Shown piece by piece: positions 30,988 to 42,700 of a DNA stretch of 64,000 nt. A program made the position numbers and the translations under genes. The notes under the pieces were generated by a model. The model had not been told where the DNA came from. It saw nothing but the letters and a program-made list of their open reading frames with translations, and made no database searches. Within the stretch, counting starts at the first letter, position 1. Each line of letters starts with the position of its first letter. Origin of the DNA: Oikopleura dioica (Eukaryota; Chordata; Appendicularia; Copelata; Oikopleuridae); NCBI GenBank assembly GCA_907165135.1, contig OU015566.1:2606501-2670500 (forward strand). Reading direction: 5' to 3'.

Positions 30988-32694
30988 TTAATTATCGGTA
31001 TCACAAGAATAAGAAACAGAATTTTCATTTTCTTTGCAGAAGTTTGATTTCGCCTGAAATTCCCTCTTGTTCACTCTCGGAGATTTCAGAGTGATAGAAG
31101 TTTCGATTGACGTCGGAAAGTTCACCACGGTTATTTGCTTGATGAAAACGTTGTCAGCTTCCATTTTCGAGTCGATGCTCTTTTGCCCGCCCCAATGAGT
31201 CGAGTACGGTTGCGAGTGATTGACTGTGGATTGGCGGGTTCGAAACTGATTGGCATTTGTTAATTGAACTAGAAATCATCAAAGTTACCTTGGAGTATAA
31301 TCTGAAATGGTGAAAATATGCGATTGGAGTCAAGGAGAAATACGAAACAGCCATAACCCTAGCAGCGTAAAGAAGCCAACTAATGATCACGTGCTCAAGA
31401 AACCAATTCGTCGCAAAGGATCTTGAAATATCAATCAAATAAGTTGGGAACCAGCCAATTGTGAACAATATACAGTCGGACATGTTGTAGCGATAAAGCA
31501 TCGTCATCAACGAAGAACCTGATTTTTCCGAACGACCTCTAGAATTATTTGACTTTTTGTTTTCAAGAGAAATTTACATGTGCCGTCGAGAAACATTTCG
31601 TTGAATCAGATTTTTAGACGTGCTTTTGTTTCCCTTTTTCTTTTTGACCTTGAAATCGTTCGATGATATTTTTATCACCACAAGCGCCAGTAAAGAGCAT
31701 AAAGAAGGGATCAAGTACAAGCAGCAAAAGAGGAGGAATTTGTAGTTTTGCTGGATTTTGTGGTAGGAAGAGGCTGAAAATGATCAAGATCGAGGGCATT
31801 TCGGAAATTTGGAGGGCTTTTTCGAGTCAAAACGGTCAAACTGGATCGACTTATCCTTATTAACGGTGATTGACCAGGAAAAAGCGTCTAAAAATGACGT
31901 CTTGGATCATTTCCTGGCATGCACATTCCACAGATGTCGTCGTACCAGAAGCCAATGGGCGAGGCCATTAGCACTGGCAACGAAATCACGACAAAGCGGA
32001 TCATATCTTATCCAGGGTCAATTAAATCAATCTAAAGCAGAATGCTGTTGAAGCTCATTTTATAGTGAATGACCCGTCTTTTTATAGCATGAGAAACTGG
32101 TCAGTGTTTCGCGTTTTAGCGGACTGATGATGCCAATTGACCGATCTTTTCGTAAATAAATTTGAATAATAATGCTGTTAACAGTCAATACCTATGACCA
32201 TTGCAAGATTCGAAAAGATAGAAACTCCAGAACAGACATAAATCCAGGTCATTCCAATTTTACAGATCTGAATAAATAAGAAATTAATGCTGAGCATCGT
32301 TTTTGGGGCCTCGAATTTGAGAAGTTCTTACCAATGATCCTTGACTCCAAGAAGGAGAGACAAGTACAAAAGCGTCGATTGGAACAGTAATGACAAGATA
32401 CGAAATCGCGAAAATCGAATTTATCCTGACCATCGATGATGTCCAGCTTTTGTTGTTATTGAGGAGGAATAACTGAAGACTGTGCCCAATCAATCCAACA
32501 ATCGCTTTTTATAAGGATTTGCATGATGCATCCCATTATGGGATCATTTTTTTATATAAGGAGAATCAATCTATATTGCGTATTCCTTGACAATAATCAC
32601 GATAATCAGGGCGACGAAGTAGTCCTGCCATCTCGTATCAAATTTATTCACCCAGTCAGATTCAGACCCATTATTTGAGTCTGGAAGGTGTTTT
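30988..32694 (-). CDS. class A (rhodopsin-like) G-protein-coupled receptor
   Basis: Exons on the minus strand join in frame over seven membrane segments: TM1 around WQDYFVALIIVIIV/AIVGLIGHSLQLFLLN; TM2 MVRINSIFAISYLVITVPID; ICKIGMTWIYVCSGVS...LAMVIDRSIGIISPLKR (TM3, DRS in place of DRY); TM4 RFVVISLPVLMASPIGFWYD; TM5 YKFLLFCCLYLIPSLCSLLA; a Lys-rich third loop; TM6 CILFTIGWFPTYLIDI; TM7 with SLTPIAYF in the NPxxY position. A long cytoplasmic tail ends NSVSYSCDTDN at 30988. The DRS triplet is also seen in GnRH-type receptors, but ligand assignment is not possible. The TM1 splice and the first coding exon (upstream of 32694) are uncertain. Confidence 0.75.
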
Positions 32695-32772
32695 CTAATT
32701 TGTTATTTATGAGAATTATGGTGGTAGTCAAGAAGGGTCGGAGACAGTCAACGAGGTAGACTTCGGTTATTC

Positions 32773-32804
32773 AGGGTAAGGGTTAGGGCTAGGGTTAGGG
32801 TTAG
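32773..32804. repeat. interstitial telomere-like repeat
   Basis: Four imperfect TTAGGG-type units (GGGTAAGGGTTAGGGCTAGG...). Part of the 5' flank of the GPCR gene. Confidence 0.7.
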
Positions 32805-33652
32805 AGCTAAAAAAGATGTCTGGGTTTGTGTTAGTGGCTTAAACACCTTCCTGAAATATTCGCTAGCTCACTTTGCTCAACAGGTTTTTTGAAGTTCATC
32901 AGGAAGCTGCAGTTTGCCTAGAATCATTTGAATTTAACATTTTCTTACAAATTAAAAATAGATAAGCAAAAACCTCCATTCTCTGCTCTGTTCATTTCTC
33001 CCTTTGTATCTTATTATTTTCTCCCTTCTCTTTCTTTCTGTTTCTCTTGGACCGTCTTGGGTTTATCGACTTGTACTTTGGAATCGGTCCGTCGATTTTC
33101 TCAAAATCTGTCAAACTCAGAAGGCGGGGAACGTAGCCAGAGTCAATTTAAAAATCAGCAGCTGTACGGCCGAAATCGCTGTGCGCCCGAACGCGCCCGA
33201 AGAAACACGAACGCAAGGAGGTTTATTTTAACATGCATCGTTGCATCAACAACTGACACTACTTCTACTACTGTACTGATATTAATGACTATACACACTT
33301 TTGCACATCATTGAATTCAAGTATTTGCTCAAGGGACATACCAGGTACCAGTCTCATTAATTTTTGAAAAAAAAACAAGTTCGAAAATTAGTTTCGAATC
33401 AAAAATAATTTTAATTGAGCTTCTTATCATCAAAAACGTACCTTTCTGTAAATATCAATTCTAAGTTCTTTGCATGCGCAGCTTCGTATTTCTTTCATAA
33501 TGTCCATTAACAAAAAAAAATAAAAATATTTTCTTCAAATTTATTAGTAAAGGAATTTTTGTCACGCGCGATAGCAGTCAAAATCTCAACGCCAGATGCT
33601 AAACCGACAAAGTCCGTGACAGACAGATACTGTTTTATTCAATCTGAAGCTA
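32805..33652. other. intergenic, no gene recognised
   Basis: Frames at 32928-33314 and 33004-33231 overlap each other and show no motif or splice support. The last part is the 3' UTR (AATAAA on the minus strand) of the gene at 33653. Confidence 0.4.
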
Positions 33653-33975
33653 TTAGAGAATGTAACTTGATGCAGGTCCATAATTCGATCGGTCGAGATT
33701 TCGATGATAGTTCGATTCTAGGTGACTTTCGACTAGCCCTTCAATGGCGGTCTTTCGACAGATCGTTGTAAGAGAACCGCCATTTTCGAAGATTTTCTTC
33801 ATGCTGATTTCGTTTGCAAGAGCATCTAAAGAGGTGAATTTTTAAGATAAAAAAGTGTCAAACCTCTGAAACACTCATCAAAAAGCAGCGTGAACTCAAG
33901 AATTTCCCTTTCCAATTCTGCATTCAGGGCTCCAAAGGAAACTCCAATGAAAAGAAGAAAAAAGAAAAATTTCAT
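33653..33975 (-). CDS. small secreted protein, tandem copy A
   Basis: Two exons, start at 33975: signal peptide MKFFFFFLLFIGVSFGALNA, then ELEREILEFTLLFDECFR, a 39-nt intron, and DALANEISMKKIFENGGSLT...ICRKTAIEGLVESHLESNYH, ending RNLDRSNYGPASSYIL. Two cysteines (ECFR, ICR). It shares intron position, both cysteines and the C-terminal wording with the gene at 34362-34695. Function unknown; perhaps a secreted factor of about 75 residues. Confidence 0.7.
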
Positions 33976-34133
33976 TTTTATGTTGTTCTAGGTGTTGACA
34001 ACACTGTTGAGACTGATTCTAATTACGAGTAAAGACGTATTATCTTCTGATGAATTCTGACGTCTTCGATTATCGAATGTAACTATTGATGAATAGACAA
34101 GATTTTCAGAAACAGAAGTTCAAGTGCAGAGTT

Positions 34134-34288
34134 CCAAATTCAACTTACCCAAGATTCACTGAGGTGAAGGTGAGTGAAGGTGAAAATTTTTACCTCATCT
34201 CACCTCACCTAAATTTTTCGAAAATTGGTTTTCACCAAACCTCACTTTTTCACCTCACTCTTGAGTGAAGGTGAAAAAGTGAATTTGG
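34134..34288. repeat. foldback repeat between the tandem secreted-protein genes
   Basis: The ends CCAAATTCAACTTACCC and GGTGAAAAAGTGAATTTGG are inverted copies with mismatches. The interior is full of AGGTGA/TCACCT units in both orientations. Non-coding, MITE-like. Confidence 0.6.
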
Positions 34289-34361
34289 AGCTCATTAATT
34301 TCTTCATTGCACCCCCAAAAATCACATATTCCATGACAGACAGACTTTTTTATTCAAGCAA

Positions 34362-34695
34362 TTAGAGAATGAAACTTGATGCAGGTCCATAATTTGATCG
34401 GTCAAGATTACGATGATAGTCGCTTTTCAGATGACTTTTCACCATTTCTTCAATCGCTTCATTTCGGCAGATCTCTGAAAGAGATCCGCCACTTTCGACG
34501 ATTTTTCTTGTTTCATTTTCATCCTCGAGGCCATCTTAAAGGGTGATAATTGTATGAAAAAGGTCTCAAACCTCTAAAGCACTCATCAAAAAATAGCTTG
34601 AACTCGAGGAATTCCCTCTCAAAAATCTCAAGTTCTGAAATCAGGGATCCAAAAGAAGCTCCAATGCAAAAAAGAAAAAACGAAAAGTTCATCAT
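34362..34695 (-). CDS. small secreted protein, tandem copy B
   Basis: Paralogue of the gene at 33653-33975. Signal peptide MMNFSFFLFCIGASFGSLIS, then EREFLEFKLFFDECFR, an intron of about 37 nt at the same codon, then DGLEDENETRKIVESGGSLS...EICRNEAIEEMVKSHL and an ending RNLDRSNYGPASSFIL. The nearly identical last 16 residues against diverged middles suggest selection on the C-terminus. The second Met (34692) may be the true start, by comparison with copy A. Confidence 0.7.
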
Positions 34696-34963
34696 TTAAT
34701 GATTTCGAGTTCGAAACTGATTCTTATATGAGTTCAGACGCACTCAAATTAATTCTTACATCTTCAATTATTGATTTTTACTTATAAATTATTTAGGATA
34801 TTGAAAGGTTTTACGAATTCGTTCAAGAATGGGGCAAAAACAAAAACAGGATCATGAGGCCGTAATTATAATTTCATTCGTTAATTGCCCCGTAATTGGC
34901 GCGCTTCTGTTGGCAAAAATTGCAGGTCAGAATATTTTTCGGAAAACATTGAAATGAAAGGAA

Positions 34964-37900
34964 ATGGGCGACACTGAAGATATCTTTTCGAAAATCAGAA
35001 AACGAGAGGACCAAATTAACAGGAGAGAGATCAATAGACAGATAAGCTTTGGGAGCAGTGTTAGGAGGCAGATAAGTTTGAAGGAGCTTGGGAGGATGGA
35101 TACGATTGAGCTTGGATATGAGGTAAGGAGGGATAAGATTGGAGGGCCTGGCCAACTTACTTATCAATTTAAAGGCAAACAGAAGAAATTGCCGCCGCAA
35201 AGAAATCGTTTACCGATACTACCAGCAGGTGATTCACAACTTTTTGGACCGTCCCTCCGAAGGAACCCTCGGCCGGTTCTCGACCCTTTACCACTTCCTC
35301 TCCTTCATTTTGGTGGTTGCCTGTCTTTGTCTGACGGTATTCTCGACGATGGATGCTGATCCACGATTCGAAGAAGCGCTGAATTTCATTGAAAATATCA
35401 TGATCGTCCAGTTTTTCTTGGAATACATTCTGCGAGTTTGGAGCTCGGGCTGTAGAACACGATATAGGTAAGAATATTGAAGAAAGAGTATTTCAGCGAG
35501 CATCATTTTTTATAAAAGATATGACAAGAAACAAAATTTACAAAATGCAGATAAGATTAAGAGTTCTATAATTCCATTCGAGGTATCGGAATAGCTGCTG
35601 CTCCAGGAACCCATTGAGCTAAAATTACGATGAGTCATCATTTCAAGCATTTTCTTACCTTTTTGGCGGTTTCGGCATCACTCAACGAGCTTCCGAAAAA
35701 ATCCAATCTTCAAAAATATTCAAAAAATCATATGACCAAAGTGCTTACTGGAATTGATTTTTGAAGCGTTCAATTTCGATGTCAACAGCTTCATTTTTTC
35801 TCAGGAGCTTCTGGATTTTTCTAGTTCTCACTTTGACCCAATCGATCATGTGACCCGTTGCATACTCTGTCGCTTGGGTGATCAAAGCGATGAGAACTTG
35901 CGGGTCCTTAGCCGGCATTCCCGCCCAATCTTTGATAAGTTCAGGGTCAGTCCATTTTGAGGTGTTGTCGGGACTTCCTTGTTGTCTCCATTTTGCCTGG
36001 GTACAACTTGAAAAAGAAAAGGGAAAAAGAATTTCTACCTCCCAGACCATTTGGTTGGCCATATTGACGACGACTTGAGTTCGAATGATTTTGTCACCCT
36101 TTTTGATTTTCTCGATTGATTCTCGCTCATATTTCACTAAAAATAGCGAAATGAGACCCTTATTTTTCAGATAACTTACATGGTGAAGTCTTGAACCGGA
36201 ACTCTTCTAGCACATCTCCCAAAATTTTTTCATCATCGAAAATCTTCTCTGCTCCCTTTTTCGCCTCGGCAATCAGTTCCAATCCGAGCTCAGTTTTCCA
36301 GAATTTCTCATTTTCCGCAACGCTTGACTCGCATTTCAGCACTGGGTCACCGTGAAAAAGAACGGAATCGGAGTAGGCAAAAGCTCTAGAAATCAGCTCT
36401 CGTGCGATGATTTGCGCCAAGTGGTCGAATTCGCCAATTTCTAGCGCTCGCTTGAACCGTTCGGGATTATTTTGCAGGAGCCAGTCTTGGACAATCCAAT
36501 CTTTCACATCACGAATCGCTTTTTCGCGCTCTTGAGGAAACGGGGCGACGTAGGCTTTCTTGAGCTCAACAATGAGATTTGGAAAGTTGTCATCCCACTT
36601 TTTCTTTGCAGCGGCGAAAAATTCTCTTGATTCGTCGTTATCCCAGCAACACATTTTTTGATTAAAAAAGAGCGGATGGGATGCTTCCGCTCCGGAGAAG
36701 AGGTGTCTATTTTTGATCTAATGACCTTATTAATTGCTAATTTACTATATGGCGCGATCACCAATAAATTAAGGGGAATGCGCGGAAGATTGCGCTACTG
36801 CTGCCGAATCTTCTCAATCTTGGACTTGGTCGTCATCATCGTTGGTTTCTCCATGCTCGCACTTGGCCGCGACAATGAATCATCTCGATCGTTGTCCGCG
36901 ACGTCAACTCTCCGATCAATCCGTTTTCTCCAAATCGCCCGGGTCTTCCGCCTGGATCGCTGTGGAACGAGCTGGAAGTTGCTAAGAAGCGTTTTTCTAA
37001 CTCACGCGAAAGAGCTTCTCTCGGCGGTGTATCTTGGATCCCTGACTTTGGTTTTTTCGTCTTTTGCGATTTATCGACTCGAAAGTGGAATAAATCAACA
37101 GGTATTTTATCAAAAGAGGCCCGTTTTTTCATTGCTGGCCAATAAGGATCAACCTTTCAAATTTTCTTAGAACGGAACTGACCCCTTCGGTACTTTTGGC
37201 GATGCTCTCTGGTGGGGCGTATCAACCTTTTCGACCATCGGCTATGGCGATAAGGTACCATCAACTGGCATCGCGAAATTCATCTCAAGCATCCTGTCCA
37301 TCATCGGAATATGCTTCTTCGCCCTACCTGCTGGAATCCTCGGCACTGGATTCGCTCTGAAAGTTCAAGAGCAGCACAGAGTAAAGCACAATGTTAAACG
37401 AAGAATTCCAGCGGCGAGGTTGATTCAAACGCTTTGGAAGATTCACGCGGCTGAGCAGAGTATGCTCAGAAGATGCAGACGCAGCCAGTAAGAGGGCATT
37501 CTATTTGAATTTTCTCATTTGTTGAATTAGACGTGGTTCCTTCAGAAAGAAGAAAAATGAAATTTATCATGATCTAGTTCATACTCAACCAGAAATTCAA
37601 CAAGAACGGTCTCCATCGGCTTTTATTCAAGGTTTGATTCTCGAGATTTTTACGTGACATTCTTTGACAATTGTAGGTTTTGCAGGAATCCTATCTTCAA
37701 TCAAGAACCGGCAAGAAGACGAATGCTTTCTCAGCAGTGACTCTGGAGAATATTTTAAAAATGCATCTGAAGGAGCCAAAATTCAAGCAGTCAGATTTAT
37801 AACAAAAGTCAAGTTTTTTGTTGCTCGAAAACAATTCAGAGTAAGCCCTAGAAAATGACTTGTTCCTGATTTTTTTCAGGAAGCGCTGAGACCATATGAC

Positions 37901-38231
37901 ATAACAGATGTCATCGAGCAATATTCAAAGGGGTATCTTTTGGTGCATGACAGTGTCAAAGCTATTCGAGCCGGAAACGATGAGATAAATCTTGAACTTC
38001 AAGGTGAAAATGATGAAATAGCGAATTATTGAATGCTTGTTTTAAGCTCTTCGAGAGAAGATGTCGTTGATGATGTCAAAAATGGACAGGATTATTACTG
38101 ATCAGCGGACGTCAAGTGTGGCCCTTGCACAACTCAAAATCGAGCAAAACCTTGGCAACGCGAAGTCAAAGAGGATCGAAAAAGCCAAATCATCATCTCT
38201 CGAAGGCAAAAGCGAATCATGTCCTGAATGA
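34964..38231 (+). CDS. KCNQ-type (Kv7) voltage-gated potassium channel
   Basis: A basic N-terminus ([20 protein letters not shown]) leads to S1 ([18 protein letters not shown]), S2 ([19 protein letters not shown]), S3 ([17 protein letters not shown]), the S4 sensor ([19 protein letters not shown]), S5 ([19 protein letters not shown]), the pore with STIGYGDK and S6 ([20 protein letters not shown]). The calmodulin-binding helix [10 protein letters not shown]...[15 protein letters not shown] and the KCNQ C-terminal motif [20 protein letters not shown] follow. A last exon adds a coiled coil ([20 protein letters not shown]), which extends the gene past the TGA at 38030 to 38231. Introns are short except 35468-36773, which contains a gene on the opposite strand. 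It encodes the tetrameric M-current/IKs-type channel subunit. Confidence 0.93.
35538..36654 (-). CDS. uncharacterised protein nested in a KCNQ intron
   Basis: Five exons on the minus strand join in frame: [20 protein letters not shown]...[31 protein letters not shown]...[29 protein letters not shown]...[44 protein letters not shown]-stop. About 330 residues, helical, charged, rich in Trp, no signal peptide or membrane segment. I do not recognise the family. It lies wholly within the 1.3-kb intron (35468-36773) between the S2 and S3 exons of the channel gene, antisense to it. Confidence 0.7.
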
Positions 38232-38470
38232 GTACTCTTCAATGTTAAATACAAAAATATGAATATGAAATTATGAAATGAAACGACTCTTGATTGTAAA
38301 AAAAGGAAAGATATCTCTCTTAGTTTCATAAATCTTATAGAAGAAAAGGGAAAAGATAACATGTTAATAATTAATATTTGCTTAATTTTCCCTTCACCCA
38401 TTTTTTGGAAATGACAGATGTAACACTGTCAGTATGTAGTTTTAAGTTCCGATGTGAGTACTTGTTCGAA

Positions 38471-38994
38471 ATGACATCAAAAAACTTGAGAACTTATGAT
38501 GGGTTGACTCCTGAGTCGGAGTCGCCAGTGACTGACAGCTCAACAGGTAAGAATAACTAATAAATAGGCAGTATTTATTGATATTATAAGATTTTCATGA
38601 TGAATTCAACAACTACAACCCAAGACTACAAACGCGAATGCGAACAAACCGGAATTATTTCAACCAAAGGCCTGCTAGAAACTCAACTCGGCGATCCTCT
38701 CAGCGAGATGATCGGACTTCAAACTCGGAAATTATGCAAACCCTTCGGCAACAAAACAACAATTTGACTGATGAAAATCGAACTCAAAGAGCAATGATTG
38801 TTTTTCTACTGGCTCAACTCAAAGTTCCTCGGCAGGAAACTCCTCGACAAGATAATCGTCGAATCTTCAACTTTGGAATCTATCAGGAAAACCCGACAGT
38901 TGAAATCTCGACTGCTTCTCAAGATGTCTCTTCTCAAGCTACGAATCTGCGGCGAGGGTCTGCCGGCCAGATGAACGAGTCTGAGCTTGACTAA
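38471..38994 (+). CDS. coiled-coil protein of unknown function
   Basis: Exon 1 begins MTSKNLRTYDGLTPESESPV (an in-frame ATG at 38413 is possible). A 45-nt GT-AG intron joins in frame to DFHDEFNNYNPRLQTRMRTN, an Arg/Ser-rich stretch, a short coiled coil (EIMQTLRQQNNNLTDENRTQ...IVFLLAQLK) and a tail ending AGQMNESELD. About 155 residues. Probably a small regulatory or cytoskeletal protein; no family assigned. Confidence 0.6.
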
Positions 38995-39796
38995 GATCGC
39001 GTTTTTACTATTTGCCCAAGAGTGTTTCATCGTTACTATTAGTAACTAACTAATGCAGTTTTCTTGAAATCGCAAATACTACATGTAAACTCAACATCAA
39101 TTTCTTTATCTTATCCAATTATCTTCAGGTTTGACTTTGATTGTCAAACTCGTGATTTCAACAATTTTGTTATCATTTCTTTTTATTTTTCTAATTTCCA
39201 ATCCTTTTTTTCGTCCGAAAAGCAATATTTTGTTTTTCCCTGATTTGATTGACAGCTATTTGCCGTTTGATTTAGGCATTCAATGGTTTACTTTCTTCAA
39301 ATATTTAATAAAATTAATCAAAAAGTGTCCTGTCTAATGCTTTATTTTCACGGCCATCAAGATTTTTGGCAACTCCGGTGGCATAAAACAAATCAGTCCG
39401 CCAAGTCCCATGAATAATTAATCCGCAAAAAAACAAAGCAGCTTTGTCAATGAAGCAGGCGCGTCCGAGGGTCCTCCTTTTTCTGTCCCTCATCTTTTCC
39501 CGCAAGCACTCTCCATCGGCCTCTCAAGGGAACCCGCCCGGCCGTCTCTAATCAAATCCAAAACTCTTTATTCCAATATTCTGTCCTACACAGTCAATAC
39601 TTACTTAAATATTCTTTCGAAAAAAGCAAAACACAGACGCACGGAAAAGAAATTCCTACTGAGAACAGAGCCGAATTCAGTGAAGATATGACAGAAAAAG
39701 CAGTCGAAGGAAATTTTAAAAAAATCTAGAAATTTGTAATATAGATTTCAGGGATAAGAGTAAGACCTTTCTAAGGTTCAAAAGATTTCTAAAAAT
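38995..39796. other. intergenic; promoter region of the ankyrin gene
   Basis: Mostly AT-rich. A hydrophobic plus-strand frame (39131-39337) and a minus-strand frame (39314-39505) have no support. A GC-richer patch lies near 39.45-39.55 kb. Confidence 0.4.
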
Positions 39797-42700
39797 ATGA
39801 AAGATAAAGAAAATAAAGCGTCCCCATCGACAGGCGAAAAACGAGAGGCTCCAGATGGCGCTGTTCAGAAATCCGAGAGTTTTCAAGAAAGAAGCTCAAG
39901 AAGCTCGAGGGGCTGCTCTAGAAGAAGCTCGAAAGAAAGAAAGAAGCGAAAGGTTTCACAAGAAAAACGGGTAAGTAAAGAGGGGACAGATTCTCTTTCA
40001 CGAAAAAAGCAGGTTTTCGCGGTACTCGTTTTCAAAGAATTGATGCAAGCATGAGTAAATTGATCCTGGCATTCGTAAAAGCCGCAGCAACCGATTTTTG
40101 AGACGATTCTTTTCTTCGATTTTTTGTTCTTGTTATTTTTTATTCCGATAATGCGAGATTAAAAAAGGTCAACTTGTCCCGCCTGAGCTGTTTTTTCACT
40201 GCAATTAAGAATTTGTATTATTCGCAGATTGCAGATCTTTGTATAAGGGCATATTCACAAGATGGTACAATTATTTTGCAATTTGCGTTTGATCCCTTTT
40301 GAATATAGATAGAGGCGGCGAAAAGTATGAAAAAAGTGTCAAGCGTGATTTTGGAGACAACGAAGAGAATATAAGTTGAAATGAGAGCGGCGCATACAAT
40401 ATCCTCGTTCGCCACTTCGAGGAATGACCGTGATAATTACGGTTTTAAGGACAATAAAGATTCTGACATCCTTTCTCAAATCCGGCGATTCTTGGGAAAA
40501 AGTCGAAAAATAAGAAATTTCGCTCAATTTTCGCAAAAATATTTTTGACAAAAATTTTATTTTAAATAATTAAAATATTTTTTATCAAATAAAAAAATAT
40601 TTTTGACAAAAATATTCTCGAAAAAAAACCGTTGATTAGAATCAAATCACCACTTATTCGCAACGAGGGCAAAGTTGCCATCCCCGTTGGAAAAAAATCA
40701 CTGACCGAGGTAGTGGGCTTTGACCCGATCGCAAACCAGCGCGTATTGCAGGCGAAAAAGGAGCGCAAGCACCGGCGCAAAAAATTTAAGGTACGGGCTT
40801 AATTAAATCGATTTTGAAAGGGTAATTAGAAGGGTGAAGAAAGTGTTTATTCGGAAAAGTCAATAAGGGTGCTTTTTTGCATGGATTTAAAAACAAATGG
40901 CTTTATGTTTTTTTTTAATTGATTGATTGATTGTTTTTTAAATTGGCAAATAATCGACTCTTTATTTTCGGGATGGCGTCCGGAACCGACAAGAAAATTT
41001 CGACAAATTTTCCGTAGGCGGCTAATTGGCTTCTGATTGGCCGGTTTGCCAAATCCAGGGTTCTGATTGGTTGGAAATTTCCACACAAAATTTGTCTAAA
41101 TTTTTTTGCCGATTCTTGACGTCTCCCCTTATTTTCGATTTCAAAAGATTCAATGTCATCATTATGATATTAAGGATCTCACTTTCATAATATTGGGGAA
41201 AATAATTCTGAAAAATATTTTGACTTTGAATCAAAATTAAGAATTCATCTACCAATAGAATAAAAATGCATTTATTCACTTTAGGCCACCTGATTGAGCA
41301 CTCCCCTGGGGGCAGAGCATCAATGAGTAAAATGAGTGATGAGCAGGCTGTCAGTTCGGCGAAAAAAAATATCGTCTAGCTGCTCACCCGATCAATTGAA
41401 ATACAACGTATCGCTGAATCCAGGGCCCCGTCCAGAATACTCCCCAGAGATTGGGGTCGCTCTCGTCTTCTTTTCTTTTTTGCACGCGCTCGAAGACGAA
41501 AAAAAGTATTATCGAGAACAAGCATCGCGGAATGATATAATTAATAAAACGTTTTCAAAACAAATGAATTAAAAGAAAAACAAGAATACAAAAAATTTGA
41601 TGACGAGAACAGAACCGAGATTCCGCTTTTGCGGGAGCACAGAAGCGGTTGAATTGCCAGAAGCAGTAAGAAAATATTTTTGCGAAAGAAATTTTGGCCG
41701 GCTTTAACACGAATGATATTATTTGAGACTGTATTTTTATTCTGATTTATAAATTTCATTCAGAATGCACATTTTCTGCGAGCGGCAAGATCTGGAAATG
41801 TGGAGAAATTTCAATTCTATGTTGAAGAAAAAGGTATTCATCGTTAATTTTCCCAAAAATGAGAGAAACATAATGCGTCTTTTTCAAATAGGAAAGATGG
41901 TTATTCAAATCAGAATTTCAATTTTATAATCTTTTTAAAATTTTTTTATAGTTTTATTGAGTAAAATCGTGTTGTATTCTAGCCATGCCTGGTTGATAAT
42001 TTTATCTTGTCAACAGATAGGGTGCCATAAAAATTCTAGTTTGTATGTTTTAAATATCAATTATGGTGCCTCATTTTGAATTTTTTTTAGTCGATATCAA
42101 CACTGTGAATACAAATGGTTTATCCGCACTTCATCTCGCAAGTAAGGAGGGTCATCAAACGATCGTAATCGAGCTACTCTCGCTAAAAGTAGACGTCAAC
42201 AAGGAACAGGCTTTTTCAATCAGACAAATCATTTCATTTCTGAATTCAATTTCTGAAAAAAAATTGCGCATTTCATTTTTTTCAGAGTCGTGAATAATAG
42301 ACCAAACTGTAGCTAAAGGTTGAATTCAGACATTTCTTGAAGAATTAAGCCGGTCTTTTAATCCGTTCATCCCTTTTCTTCGGAAGACACACGGAGCGAA
42401 AATCGATCAAATGTATAAGTAATTAATATACACCTTCAAAAGCATTTTGTTTCACCAAATCGCAAATTTGTAAAAGCCGAATAAAAAGACGACGAATCGA
42501 GGCAACACAGCTCTGCATATCGCCAGTCTAGCGGGACAGGACTCGATCGTGGAGAAACTCATCGAAGCAGGGGCGAATCCGAATTTACAGGCGCACGGTG
42601 GATTCACGCCGCTGTATATGGCGGCGCAGGAAGGACATGCCGATATTGTCAAACAGCTCTTAGCAGCCAAAGCAAACCAGGAAAGGGTTCAATCGATGTT

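Noticed and set aside
38030-38032. TGA as the end of the KCNQ gene
   Set aside because: A GT donor shortly before it (after CTTCAAG) joins to an exon encoding a coiled coil typical of KCNQ C-termini and ending at 38231.
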